Positions 41,559-50,385 of a DNA stretch of 64,000 nucleotides are shown piece by piece. The DNA is taken from assembly GCA_029556545.1 (NCBI GenBank), contig JAKQEQ010000073.1:41439-105438 (forward strand), in the 5' to 3' direction. Within the stretch, counting starts at the first letter, position 1. Each line of letters starts with the position of its first letter. The notes under the pieces are model-generated. The model ran no database searches. It saw only the letters and a program-made list of their open reading frames with translations, and was not told the DNA's origin. This stretch comes from Candidatus Hydrogenedentota bacterium (GTDB taxonomy: Bacteria; Hydrogenedentota; Hydrogenedentia; Hydrogenedentales; JAGMZX01). Position numbers and translations under genes: made by a program.

Positions 41559-42803
41559 TCAGGGACAGACCTCCGCTTCGGGGATGGGCACGATGAAACG
41601 CCCACCCCACTCTCGAATATACGCCATTTGGCGCGTGATTTCTTCTCGCAGATTCCACGGCAGAATCAGGAGGTAATCCGGCCGGGTCTCGCGCACCTTG
41701 TCCACCGGCAGAATGGGAATATGCGTGCCGGGGCAGTACTTGCCGTGCTTGAAAGGGTTGCGGTCCACGGTGTAATCCAGGAAATCCGTTCGGATACCGC
41801 AATAATTGAGCAGCGTGTTGCCCTTGCCGGGCGCGCCGTAACCGGCGATGGACTTGCCGGCCTGCTTCGCCGCAATAAGCAGTTCGAGCAGCTTGCGCTT
41901 GGCTGCCGCGACTTGGGGGGCGAAGGAGCGGTAGAAATCGGGACCCGTCATGCCGTGCGCGCGCTCCAACGCGAGAAGGCGGTCCACGCGCGCGTGGCGG
42001 GCGAATCGCCCGGCGTCCCGATGGCACCCATAGATACGCAGTGATCCGCCGTGGGTGGGCAGTTCCTCGACGTCAAACAGGCGGAGGCCGTGGGCCTCGA
42101 AGATGCGTCGCGTTACCTCGAAAGAGAGGTAGCTGAAGTGCTCGTGATAGATGGTGTCGAACTGATTCCCCTCGACAAGTCGGAGTAGGTGGGGGAATTC
42201 CATTGTTATGACGCCGTCCGGCTTGAGCAGCCGCCGGATTCCCGCGACGAAATCGTTGATGTCCGGCACGTGAGCCAGGACGTTGTTCCCGACAATCAAG
42301 TCTGCCATCTTTTCGTCCGCGGCAAGGTCGCGCGCGGCGTTGTCTCCGAAGAACCGGACAACGGTGGGGATGCCCTTGGCGCGGGCCGCCTCGGCGACAT
42401 TCGCGGCGGGCTCGACGCCCGTTACCGGAATGCCGCGCTCGACGAAGAATTGGAGCAGGTAACCGTCGTTACTGGCGATTTCGACGACATGGCTGTTTTT
42501 CGTGAGGCTGAAGCGATCGATCGCGATGCCGACGTAGGCGCGGGCATGGGCAAGCCAGGTGTCGGAGTACGAGGAGAAATAGGCGTAGTGGCTGAAGATG
42601 GCCGGCGGGCTCACGTATTCCTGGAGTTGCACCAGAAAACACCGATCACAGACCCACACGTGAAGCGGATAAAACGCCTCCATTTCGTTAAGACGTTCGG
42701 ACTCGACAAAGCTCTCGCATAGGGGCGACATGCCAAGGTCCACGAAGGTATGGCGGAGGGGCGCGGAGCAGAAGCGACAGACCGCCTCACCCGATGCCGT
42801 CAT
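41559..42803 (-). CDS. Nucleotide-sugar C-methyltransferase (Methyltransf_13/11/14 layout)
   Basis: This 414-residue protein has an N-terminal zinc knuckle (CRFCSAPLRHTFVDLGMSPL), a SAM-binding core (VVEIASNDGYLLQFF) and a C-terminal Rossmann-like domain with IAGYGAPGKGNTLLNYCG. This is the TylC3-type layout of NDP-deoxysugar C-methyltransferases. It would add a methyl group to a keto-deoxysugar nucleotide. AAGGAGG lies 10 bases before the ATG at 42803; the open frame extends upstream without similarity. It heads the glycan-tailoring set. Confidence 0.88.
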   Translation of the reverse strand: MTASGEAVCRFCSAPLRHTFVDLGMSPLCESFVESERLNEMEAFYPLHVWVCDRCFLVQLQEYVSPPAIFSHYAYFSSYSDTWLAHARAYVGIAIDRFSLTKNSHVVEIASNDGYLLQFFVERGIPVTGVEPAANVAEAARAKGIPTVVRFFGDNAARDLAADEKMADLIVGNNVLAHVPDINDFVAGIRRLLKPDGVITMEFPHLLRLVEGNQFDTIYHEHFSYLSFEVTRRIFEAHGLRLFDVEELPTHGGSLRIYGCHRDAGRFARHARVDRLLALERAHGMTGPDFYRSFAPQVAAAKRKLLELLIAAKQAGKSIAGYGAPGKGNTLLNYCGIRTDFLDYTVDRNPFKHGKYCPGTHIPILPVDKVRETRPDYLLILPWNLREEITRQMAYIREWGGRFIVPIPEAEVCP

Positions 42804-43013
42804 GCTCGCTCTTCCTCCTTCCGTAAAGTTCGCGAGGGCGACGTAGTCCCGCACCGCCCAGACTAGCACGCCGGCGAGCGCGGATGCCACGGCGCGAATC
42901 AAGACGGGCGCGTGCGGGGGCGAGAACGAGGAACGCTAGGCCCGGTCGCCATATTGAGAATGTGTTGGGCCGCGGGACCCGATCCAGCGTTTGATGCGGC
43001 CCGCGTTCGGCGA

Positions 43014-44147
43014 TTAGGACGGCGCCAGTTCCTTGACTTTGAAGCGGGAAATAACGGGCGTGCCCTGTCGGTCCGCCTTGAGTATGACGTCGTCGCCGAC
43101 AAAGAGATCCCAAGTCAGATAGTCGATGTCGGCGGGGTGCTCGACGGGCTCGTTATTCATCTCGATGATCACGTCGCCCAGGCGCAACCCCGCCTCATAG
43201 GCGGGGGTGTTGCGCAGAATCTCCGTGACGATGACACCGGCTTCCACCTGCACGGCCATCCGGCGCAGTGAGTATTCCGTGAGCGCGCTTACGGCCTCGC
43301 CGTGGAAGCCGAGCCACGGATCGCGGCGGCGGCCATACTCGATAATCTCCTGGGCGACACGGCGGGCGCGATTGATGGGAATGGCAAAACCGAGACCCTG
43401 GTGGCCGCCGGAACTGCTGAAGATCATCGTGTTGACGCCGACGACCTGTCCGGCGGCGTTCACGAGCGGACCGCCGCTGTTGCCGGGGTTGATGGCGGCG
43501 TCAGTCTGGATCATGCCCTGATACAGGCGTTCGCCGCCGCCGACCTCGCGTCGCACGCGGCGATGGACGGCGGAGATGACCCCGACGCTCACGCTGGGCT
43601 TGGCGTCGCGCATCATCAAACCGAAGGGATTGCCAATCGCGATGACCCACTCTCCGACCAGCAGCTTGTCGGAATCGGCAAAACGGACATAAGGGAAGTC
43701 TTGGCCTTTCGCGCGCAAGACCGCCAAGTCGGTCCGGGCGTCGCCTCCCACGAAATCAAATTCGATTTCCCGTCCGTCCGGCAGGGTTACGGTGCCGTAA
43801 TCCGCGCCCTGGATTACATGGAAGTTGGTCAGGATGTGTCCGGCTTCGTCGATGAAGAAGCCGGACCCGACAGCCTCGACGGCGCGCCGCCGCACGAGCG
43901 GCCGGCTGCGAAACAGACCGAAATTGCGATAGAAGTCCTCCATCAACGGGTCGTACACGCGCTCGGTGCGTATATCGACCGCGCTGATGGTGACGACGGC
44001 CGGCGCGGCGGCCTCGATGGCGTGAACGATGGCGTTGCGGCGCGAGTCGGCGATGTCGTCCTGTGCCAGGGCAGCCCCAGTAAGACAACAACAAACCGCC
44101 ACAAGGCCTACCGTCCGAAGGCCGTCGCACGTAATACCTGTCCGCAT
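43014..44147 (-). CDS. HtrA/DegP-type serine protease with one PDZ domain
   Basis: This 377-residue protein has a signal peptide (VGLVAVCCCLTGAALA) and a trypsin-like domain with the triad His110 (TNFHVI), Asp140 (ARTDLAVL) and Ser224 (GNSGGPL). A single PDZ domain follows (AGVIVTEILRNTPAYEAGLR). It would degrade or refold damaged periplasmic proteins. ATG 44147 and GTG 44150 are both possible; AAGGA lies upstream of each. It follows the DUF4340 gene by 31 bases and may be co-transcribed with the transport operon. Confidence 0.9.
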   Translation of the reverse strand: MRTGITCDGLRTVGLVAVCCCLTGAALAQDDIADSRRNAIVHAIEAAAPAVVTISAVDIRTERVYDPLMEDFYRNFGLFRSRPLVRRRAVEAVGSGFFIDEAGHILTNFHVIQGADYGTVTLPDGREIEFDFVGGDARTDLAVLRAKGQDFPYVRFADSDKLLVGEWVIAIGNPFGLMMRDAKPSVSVGVISAVHRRVRREVGGGERLYQGMIQTDAAINPGNSGGPLVNAAGQVVGVNTMIFSSSGGHQGLGFAIPINRARRVAQEIIEYGRRRDPWLGFHGEAVSALTEYSLRRMAVQVEAGVIVTEILRNTPAYEAGLRLGDVIIEMNNEPVEHPADIDYLTWDLFVGDDVILKADRQGTPVISRFKVKELAPS

Positions 44148-44178
44148 CACCGTTGCGTTCCTTGGGGCCGGCGCGTTC

Positions 44179-46341
44179 TTATTCCTGCTCGGGTTCCGGT
44201 GCGGATTCCGCGCTCGCGGACTCGCCGACTTCGGTTTTGGAGACCTCTGTTACCGAGGTCTCCACCTCGGCCGGCGCGACTTCCACTTGCGGCAGTTCCA
44301 CCTGGACGGGCGCATCGATCGCAGCGCCCGGCGTTTCAACCGTCAGGGGAGTGGGGAGGGGCGGCAGCGCCACCTCGACGGGGGTGTCCTCCGTAGTGTC
44401 CGCAGCGTCGTTGACGGGCGGTTCTTGCGGCGCTTCGACATCCGCGGCTTCCTCAGCCGTTTCCTCGGGCGGGGCCGGGGGCGGTTCCGCTAAGCTGGTC
44501 AGGATAGTGTCCATCATACCGCTAATCATTTGCACGTCGCTCGGCTTCGCGGTAAGCCCATGGGAAATGCCGCTCACGGTCATTAGCTGTACGCCGTCCT
44601 GTTCGGGAGCGAAAGCGATTGCGTGGACCGTGCCGTCTTCCATGGTTACCTCGAAGCGGGCCGCGGGATCGCCTTCAAGTCGGGCGACGTCCAGGCGCAA
44701 GTTGTCGGCCTGGAACCCGATAACGCGGGTGATGAGACCGGAGACGGTCCCTTCCTCGACGGCGCGGGCCACGCCGTCCTGCAAAGCCTGCCAGGCGGCG
44801 TCCTCGGTCTTTTCGAGGACAAACTGTTTGTCGCCCACGTGCAGGTTCAGGCCTTTCACCTGCGCCTCCTCGACGTCGAGCACCGTAAGCTGGTAGACGT
44901 CGCGCGGCGTCAGCAGCAGTTTCTTCGCATCCGTGCGGCTCATGACAAGCGTCGGGCCCGCGTCGCCGATGCGGGTGTATAGGCCGTCGATACACTTCGA
45001 ATCGCCCCCGACACCGAAAGCGCGCGTCTGATCGCCGACGGTAATCGTAACGGTGCGCGTGAAGGCGCCGATGTCCGCGCCTTCATCGGCGTAATCGGCG
45101 GCGGTCCAACTGAGCAGCGTCGAGGCGAGTGTGCTCAGGGTTGCGTCCTGGGTTTTCAGGTCCGACTTGGGCTCGATCACGGCCCATTTGCCATCCGTCT
45201 TTTCGACCACGAGGTTGCTTCCGTCCTCCTGGCTGACAACGACGCGGTTCAACTCATCCAGTTTGAGCCCTTCGCCGAGCTTGGGCAGTTCGAACAATTG
45301 CCCGCACTTCGGGAATACCTGCTCGAAGGTGTAGGAATCCAACTCGTATAGAATCTCCTGTTCCGCGCCGGCAACGCGGACATAGCCGTTGCCCGTCTTG
45401 TTGGGGCGGGCGCCCTCGAGCGTTATCGTTCTCTCGTTGTCGAGGGTAATCTCTGTGCGGTAGGCCGGCGCGTCCAAACCGTATTCCTGCCGCTTCTCGG
45501 GGTCTGCGATGTCGCGCGCCGTCAAGTTCTTGAATCGGCTCAGCGTGCTTTGGAGGCTCGAATCCTTATGCGGCGTTCCGGGGCCGCCCTCGGCCAGCAC
45601 CCATTCATATTCGACCGGTGGCTCGGGCTTCGGCTCGGCGTCCGCGTCCTCCGCGTCTTCGTCCTTGGGTTGTTCCTTCGCGCGACGTTCGAAGACGAGG
45701 CGCTTATCCGGCAACGTGCACGCCAATCGCGTGATTTCCACGCCATCCTCGACCTTCGCGATGGTCTTGTCCAGCCATTTGCTCGCCGTGGGCTGTTCGC
45801 CGGCGACGTATACACCCGCGTCGCGGCGCAGATCCGTCTTTTCGCTGTAGACTTCCGCCGCGCCTGCGCGTCGCACGAACGTGGTGGCCATGCCTTCCGA
45901 CTTGCCCACGAGCACATGGTGCGCCGGGGTCTCCGCGCCGGCCTTGTAGACGGCGACGTGGAAGGCCTGGTCGTCCTTGAGTTCGTAGCGGGCCAGCCGT
46001 TCATCCGTAGACGCACCATCGCGATGCTCCCCCTGGAGGCCCAACACGGACGCGAGATAGTCGCCCACCGTGTCGGCGACGGCGGGCGCATTGAAGTGAC
46101 TGGTGACACGCCAAGGCGCGTCGGACTTCTCACGCTCGATGGTCACTTTCTGGTCCGGCTGCGCGCCTTGATAGAGTTCGATCTTCATGATGCTCGCGGC
46201 GTCGAGGTCTTCCAGCGTGAGCTTGACCAGACCGACCTGCTCGATGATGCTGGGTGGCTGTTGCCTGCCCTGTTTGAGCACGACCAGTGCGATGAGCACG
46301 GCCAACACCAGGGCCAACACAATCAGCGTCTTGCTGTTCAT
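44179..46341 (-). CDS. DUF4340 domain-containing membrane-anchored protein
   Basis: This 720-residue protein has one N-terminal membrane helix (TLIVLALVLAVLIALVVL) and a repeated beta-rich DUF4340 region (WRVTSHFNAPAVADTVGDYL, TDGKWAVIEPKSDLKTQDAT). The final 120 residues are low-complexity, rich in Pro, Glu, Val and Ala. DUF4340 proteins occur with GldA/GldFG transporters, presumably facing the periplasm. AGGAGG lies 7 bases before the ATG. It is 30 bases from the GldFG fusion gene. The function is unknown. Confidence 0.87.
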   Translation of the reverse strand: MNSKTLIVLALVLAVLIALVVLKQGRQQPPSIIEQVGLVKLTLEDLDAASIMKIELYQGAQPDQKVTIEREKSDAPWRVTSHFNAPAVADTVGDYLASVLGLQGEHRDGASTDERLARYELKDDQAFHVAVYKAGAETPAHHVLVGKSEGMATTFVRRAGAAEVYSEKTDLRRDAGVYVAGEQPTASKWLDKTIAKVEDGVEITRLACTLPDKRLVFERRAKEQPKDEDAEDADAEPKPEPPVEYEWVLAEGGPGTPHKDSSLQSTLSRFKNLTARDIADPEKRQEYGLDAPAYRTEITLDNERTITLEGARPNKTGNGYVRVAGAEQEILYELDSYTFEQVFPKCGQLFELPKLGEGLKLDELNRVVVSQEDGSNLVVEKTDGKWAVIEPKSDLKTQDATLSTLASTLLSWTAADYADEGADIGAFTRTVTITVGDQTRAFGVGGDSKCIDGLYTRIGDAGPTLVMSRTDAKKLLLTPRDVYQLTVLDVEEAQVKGLNLHVGDKQFVLEKTEDAAWQALQDGVARAVEEGTVSGLITRVIGFQADNLRLDVARLEGDPAARFEVTMEDGTVHAIAFAPEQDGVQLMTVSGISHGLTAKPSDVQMISGMMDTILTSLAEPPPAPPEETAEEAADVEAPQEPPVNDAADTTEDTPVEVALPPLPTPLTVETPGAAIDAPVQVELPQVEVAPAEVETSVTEVSKTEVGESASAESAPEPEQE

Positions 46342-46371
46342 GATTCATCCTCCTATGCTCTTGTCTCGTCT

Positions 46372-48930
46372 CTAGGCCCGCTGCGCGGCCGCGTATCGCA
46401 TGGTATACGCATTGCGCGCGCGCCGCCGCACCAAGGCGAAGGTAACGCCGACGCCGGCGATAATCAGATTCGCCAACCCGTAGTTCAGAACCTGCCACGT
46501 CACGAAAGTCCGGTATTTCGGGTCATCCGCGTTCTCGGGCTTGCGCACGGTGCGGGGCATGGGCACCCGCGAGCGGAGTTCCGCGACCTGGGGCGAAAGG
46601 GTCGCTGTGTCCACCAGTTTCAGGAAGAACTCCGCGTTCATTTCGTTCATATTGTTCTTCTGGAACGCCTGGGAACATCCGAGGAGGACCAAGCGTCCGG
46701 GCTTCGGATCGATGGTTGGCGCGGGGCCTTCTTCCTCCGGTTCCGGCGGTACGGGCCGCGACGGGTCCGGCGGCGTCTCGGGCCAAGCGGGTCGATCCTT
46801 GCCCTCGAAGGCGTCGGGAAACTGCCCGGTCACTTCCGCAAGCAGCGGGTAGCTTCGCATGGCCGCGGCGTCCGGCGGGTCAAAGCGCATGTTTTCGCCG
46901 GTTTCCGATGCGGGGATAGTCCACGAACGGCTGCTCGACGTCATGTAGACGCGCGATTTCAAGCCTGATTCCTGGAGTTTCTGGTCATTGAGTTCAAGCG
47001 CGGTGCCCCAGAGATAAAGGAATCCGGTCAGGTTGTCCGTGAAGGGGCTCTTTTGGTCCATCGTGTCGGACTGCACGAAGATTTGTATCGGGGTGTCGAA
47101 CCGCTGGAGCTGGCCGGTGCCGAAGAGATAGGTCAACGGCAGCCGGCTCTGGTCCAGCAGCAAGTCCTCGCTTACTTTGAGGCCGTAGCTATCGAGCAGC
47201 GGGTTGATCTGCGGGTCTTCGTTGCCGCGCGCGAGGTTGAGCCGGCCTTGCCGCGACACGTCATAGTTCCAAGTGTAGTGCTGGACGGCCATGACGACGG
47301 TCTTGCCGGAGCGCAACGCACGGTGGATTTCCCAGCGCTGCCGCTCGTTAAGCGCGCGGGGGTTCAGCACGACCAGCGTGTCGTAATCCTCCGGCAGCGG
47401 CTCCTCTTTCGTGAGGGCCACGCGCCGCACGTCGTACTTGAAGCGTCGGAGCACTTGATCAACCTGCGCGAAGGGGTCGTCGTAGTACTGCGCCGGGAGC
47501 CGCTGCCCCATTTGTTCCATCATGGCTCGCTGCTGGGGGTCGATATTGAACGCGGTGTCCGGCGCGACCAGGGCAATGACCGGCGTCTTCGCGCGTTCAA
47601 GCTTATAGATGGTGCTGATCAGGCGGTACTCGAAGTCGGGCGGCAGGCGCTCGCCGCGGCGGGTCGGCACGACCGCCGGCAAAATCTCTTCCGGCTTGTC
47701 CGCGTAGGCGATGCCGAGACTGGCGTAGATCATGGCCTGAGTCGCCTGGACGCCGGTGCTGCCCGCATAGGAGAGAGGCGAGATACCCTTTTCGAGCATC
47801 CGTTCCTCGACCTTCTTTTCTTCTGTCTCTTCCTTTTCCTCCTGGTCCATCGCGAACTGGGAGGACATGGCCGAAATCAGGTTCTCGGCCTCGAGATAGA
47901 CGGTCTTGTACTGAAGCTTGCCGTTCGAGGCGAGACGCAATTCCTCGAGGCGGTCGAGAATGCTTTCTTCGAGGCGCTTCAACTCGGTCGGCATCTTCGC
48001 GCGCGGCGTGATGTAGAGCGTCATGGTAACCTTCGAGTCCAGTCCGCGCAGAATGCCCTTCGAGGCGTCCGCCACCGTGTTGACTTTGTCTTCGGTGAGG
48101 TCGAAACGCTTGAGGCTGCTGCCCGCGGCCAGCCAGTTGAGCGCCATACCGATGCCGACGCACAAGGCGGTGACTATCGCGAAGTTGAGTTTGGCGTTGG
48201 GCCGCCCGCGCGCATCGATGTAGACCATGTTCAACCCGAGGAAGATCGCGGCCCAGCCCACGAAGTAGACCAGGTCTACCGCGTCCACGACGCCGCGCGT
48301 GAAGGGGGTGAAGTGGGTGAACACGCCGAGCAGGCTCATCAGCAGCGTGCCCAGCCCCGCGATGCGACTGTCGAGGTAGCCCGCGATAAAGTCGGTGCCG
48401 CACAGGAACATGATGAAGCAGGCCAGCAACGTCACCACGAAGGCGATGATCTGGTCCTTGAAAAACCCGGAGAAGAAGATGCCGAGGGCGAAGAACATGG
48501 CGCCGACAAGCGCGGCGCCGAGGTAGCCGCCGAGGATCAACCCGATGTCCGGATCGCCGAGCCAAGCGAGCATGGCGGGCACGGTGATGGTGGCGGCCAG
48601 CGTGAGCCCGAAGAACGTGAGCGCGGCGAAGTACTTGCCGAGGACAAGCTCATAGGAGCGCATCGGAAACGTGAGTAGCATTTCCCACGTGTTTTCCTTG
48701 CGTTCTTCGGCCCACATTCTCATGGTAACCGCCGGCACAAACACGCACAGCACCAGCGGGATGTAATCGAAGAACGGACTCATGTCGATGGCGAGAACCG
48801 GGCCGCTGAACAGTCCGGTCACGAAGAGCCAGACGTTCAAGGTCACGAAGACCATCATGTAGATGTACGCGATGGGCGAAGTGAAGTACGCCGCGAGGTC
48901 GCGCCGGAAAACGGTGATAATGTTGCGCAT
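46372..48930 (-). CDS. Fused GldF-GldG ABC transporter permease/auxiliary protein
   Basis: This 852-residue protein joins an ABC-2 permease (residues 1-240; six helices, with the family segment WAEERKENTWEMLLTFPMRS) to a GldG/ABC_transp_aux periplasmic domain. That domain starts after a further helix (FAIVTALCVGIGMALNWLA) at RFDLTEDKVNTVADASKGIL. A final helix closes the chain (IIAGVGVTFALVRRR). In Bacteroidetes GldF and GldG are separate and needed for gliding; fused forms occur widely in non-gliders with unknown cargo. GAGGAG precedes the ATG. Confidence 0.9.
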   Translation of the reverse strand: MRNIITVFRRDLAAYFTSPIAYIYMMVFVTLNVWLFVTGLFSGPVLAIDMSPFFDYIPLVLCVFVPAVTMRMWAEERKENTWEMLLTFPMRSYELVLGKYFAALTFFGLTLAATITVPAMLAWLGDPDIGLILGGYLGAALVGAMFFALGIFFSGFFKDQIIAFVVTLLACFIMFLCGTDFIAGYLDSRIAGLGTLLMSLLGVFTHFTPFTRGVVDAVDLVYFVGWAAIFLGLNMVYIDARGRPNAKLNFAIVTALCVGIGMALNWLAAGSSLKRFDLTEDKVNTVADASKGILRGLDSKVTMTLYITPRAKMPTELKRLEESILDRLEELRLASNGKLQYKTVYLEAENLISAMSSQFAMDQEEKEETEEKKVEERMLEKGISPLSYAGSTGVQATQAMIYASLGIAYADKPEEILPAVVPTRRGERLPPDFEYRLISTIYKLERAKTPVIALVAPDTAFNIDPQQRAMMEQMGQRLPAQYYDDPFAQVDQVLRRFKYDVRRVALTKEEPLPEDYDTLVVLNPRALNERQRWEIHRALRSGKTVVMAVQHYTWNYDVSRQGRLNLARGNEDPQINPLLDSYGLKVSEDLLLDQSRLPLTYLFGTGQLQRFDTPIQIFVQSDTMDQKSPFTDNLTGFLYLWGTALELNDQKLQESGLKSRVYMTSSSRSWTIPASETGENMRFDPPDAAAMRSYPLLAEVTGQFPDAFEGKDRPAWPETPPDPSRPVPPEPEEEGPAPTIDPKPGRLVLLGCSQAFQKNNMNEMNAEFFLKLVDTATLSPQVAELRSRVPMPRTVRKPENADDPKYRTFVTWQVLNYGLANLIIAGVGVTFALVRRRARNAYTMRYAAAQRA

Positions 48931-48942
48931 TCCTGGTGCTCC

Positions 48943-49905
48943 TCAGTTGTTGCCGCCGGATGCGGCCTGGTTTTCGGTCAGTGCGAGGAAGGTCTCCTCG
49001 AGGGTGGGCGGGCTCTCGCGCAGTTCGCGCAATTCCCATCGTTTCTCTCTCGCGAGCGCGTTGATCTCCGTCCACGGCGACGCTCCCAGCTTGGCGTAGA
49101 CCGTGAAGGCCGCGCATGCGCCCGCCTGTTCATCCGAGGGCGGTTTGAGTTGGGTCACGCCGTTGATGCCGGAGAGCAGGCGCTCGACCTCGGGAGCCGG
49201 CTGACCGGCTACGGCGATGTCGAACCGCTCGACGCGCTTGGCGCGGGCGCGCAATTCGTCAATCGTGCCGTCGCCCACGATCCGGCCCTGGTTGATGATC
49301 ACGATGCGGTCGGCCGTGGCCTCGACCTCTTGCAGGATATGGGTCGAGAGGATGACGGTCTTGTCCTTGGCAAGCGCGTTGATAAGGTGTCGGATTTCAA
49401 GAATCTGGTGGGGGTCGAGGCCCGATGTAGGCTCGTCCAGGATGATGACCTCGGGATCATGAATGAGCGCCTGGGCGAGCGCGGTGCGCTGCTTGTACCC
49501 TTTCGAGAGTTCCCGGATCACCTTGCGAAACATGGGGCGCAAGCCGCAGGCGTCGATGACGGCCTCGGTGCGTTCCCTGAGCCGGTTGCCGCTCAGTCCT
49601 CGGGCGTTCGCCACGAAGCGCAGGTAGGTCCGCACCTCCATATCGAGGTACAGCGGCAGGATTTCCGGCAGGTAACCGATGCTGCGCCGGACCTTAAGCG
49701 GTTCCTGGAGCACGTCCATCCCCGCGACCTCCGCCGTGCCCCGCGTCGGGTACAGGTACGTAGTAAGAATCTTCATCGCCGTTGACTTGCCCGCCCCGTT
49801 CGGGCCGAGCAGTCCGACGATCTCGCCCCGCCTTACCTCGAACGAGACGTCGTCCAAGGCCACTACGGGGCCGTAGTGCATCGTAAGACTCTTGGCTTTG
49901 ATCAT
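48943..49905 (-). CDS. GldA-like ABC transporter ATP-binding protein
   Basis: This 320-residue ATPase shows Walker A (GPNGAGKST), signature (ELSKGYKQR), Walker B (VIILDEPTSGLDP) and H-loop (STHILQE). It has the C-terminal extension typical of the GldA/CcmA group. It energises the fused GldFG protein encoded 12 bases downstream. GGGAG precedes the ATG at 49905; the open frame upstream is not conserved-looking. It heads a likely operon of GldA, GldFG, DUF4340 and possibly HtrA. Confidence 0.92.
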   Translation of the reverse strand: MIKAKSLTMHYGPVVALDDVSFEVRRGEIVGLLGPNGAGKSTAMKILTTYLYPTRGTAEVAGMDVLQEPLKVRRSIGYLPEILPLYLDMEVRTYLRFVANARGLSGNRLRERTEAVIDACGLRPMFRKVIRELSKGYKQRTALAQALIHDPEVIILDEPTSGLDPHQILEIRHLINALAKDKTVILSTHILQEVEATADRIVIINQGRIVGDGTIDELRARAKRVERFDIAVAGQPAPEVERLLSGINGVTQLKPPSDEQAGACAAFTVYAKLGASPWTEINALAREKRWELRELRESPPTLEETFLALTENQAASGGNN

Positions 49906-50385
49906 GAAGCATCTCCCGATTCGGCCATGTTCCCAGTTTCCTTCCGCGTCCGCCCCTGCAATCCGGTGCGGCGAAGCGCCTTTCGCCAAGCTTGCCCGAC
50001 ACTGCGGCGCTCGGACACAATCGTGTCCCTCGCACCTTGGGGGAGCAACTAATATGCCATACGCCCGTCCGGGATGCAACGATGACCCCGGTTGCGCAAG
50101 GCCTTACGATACAACGCCTTACGCTATCGGTCATCTGGCGCGGCGGCGGCTGACAGCGTTCCGGACGCGGACGCGTGCCACGTTTTCCGGCCCCATATCG
50201 GGCATCGCGCCCCTTTTGCGTTGCCGAACGCACGCCGGTCTTGGCGAAACTGGGGCGTCCCGTTCGCGGTCGATGACGCTTCACTACCCAAAGGCGCGTT
50301 GGCTGGAACCGAGAATGCGCCGGCGCACCTCCTGTGATACACTGTTGCCGGAACGCAGGTTTTTGAAAAGGGGGCATGTGAGAAA
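49906..50385. other. Intergenic region between divergent GldA-like and histidine kinase genes
   Basis: These 480 bases separate divergent genes and should hold promoters for both. I see no supported gene or RNA structure. Confidence 0.5.

Noticed and set aside
47053..48678. 541-codon plus-strand open frame opposite GldFG
   Set aside because: His/Arg/Glu-rich shadow with no domain; the minus strand encodes a clear transporter.
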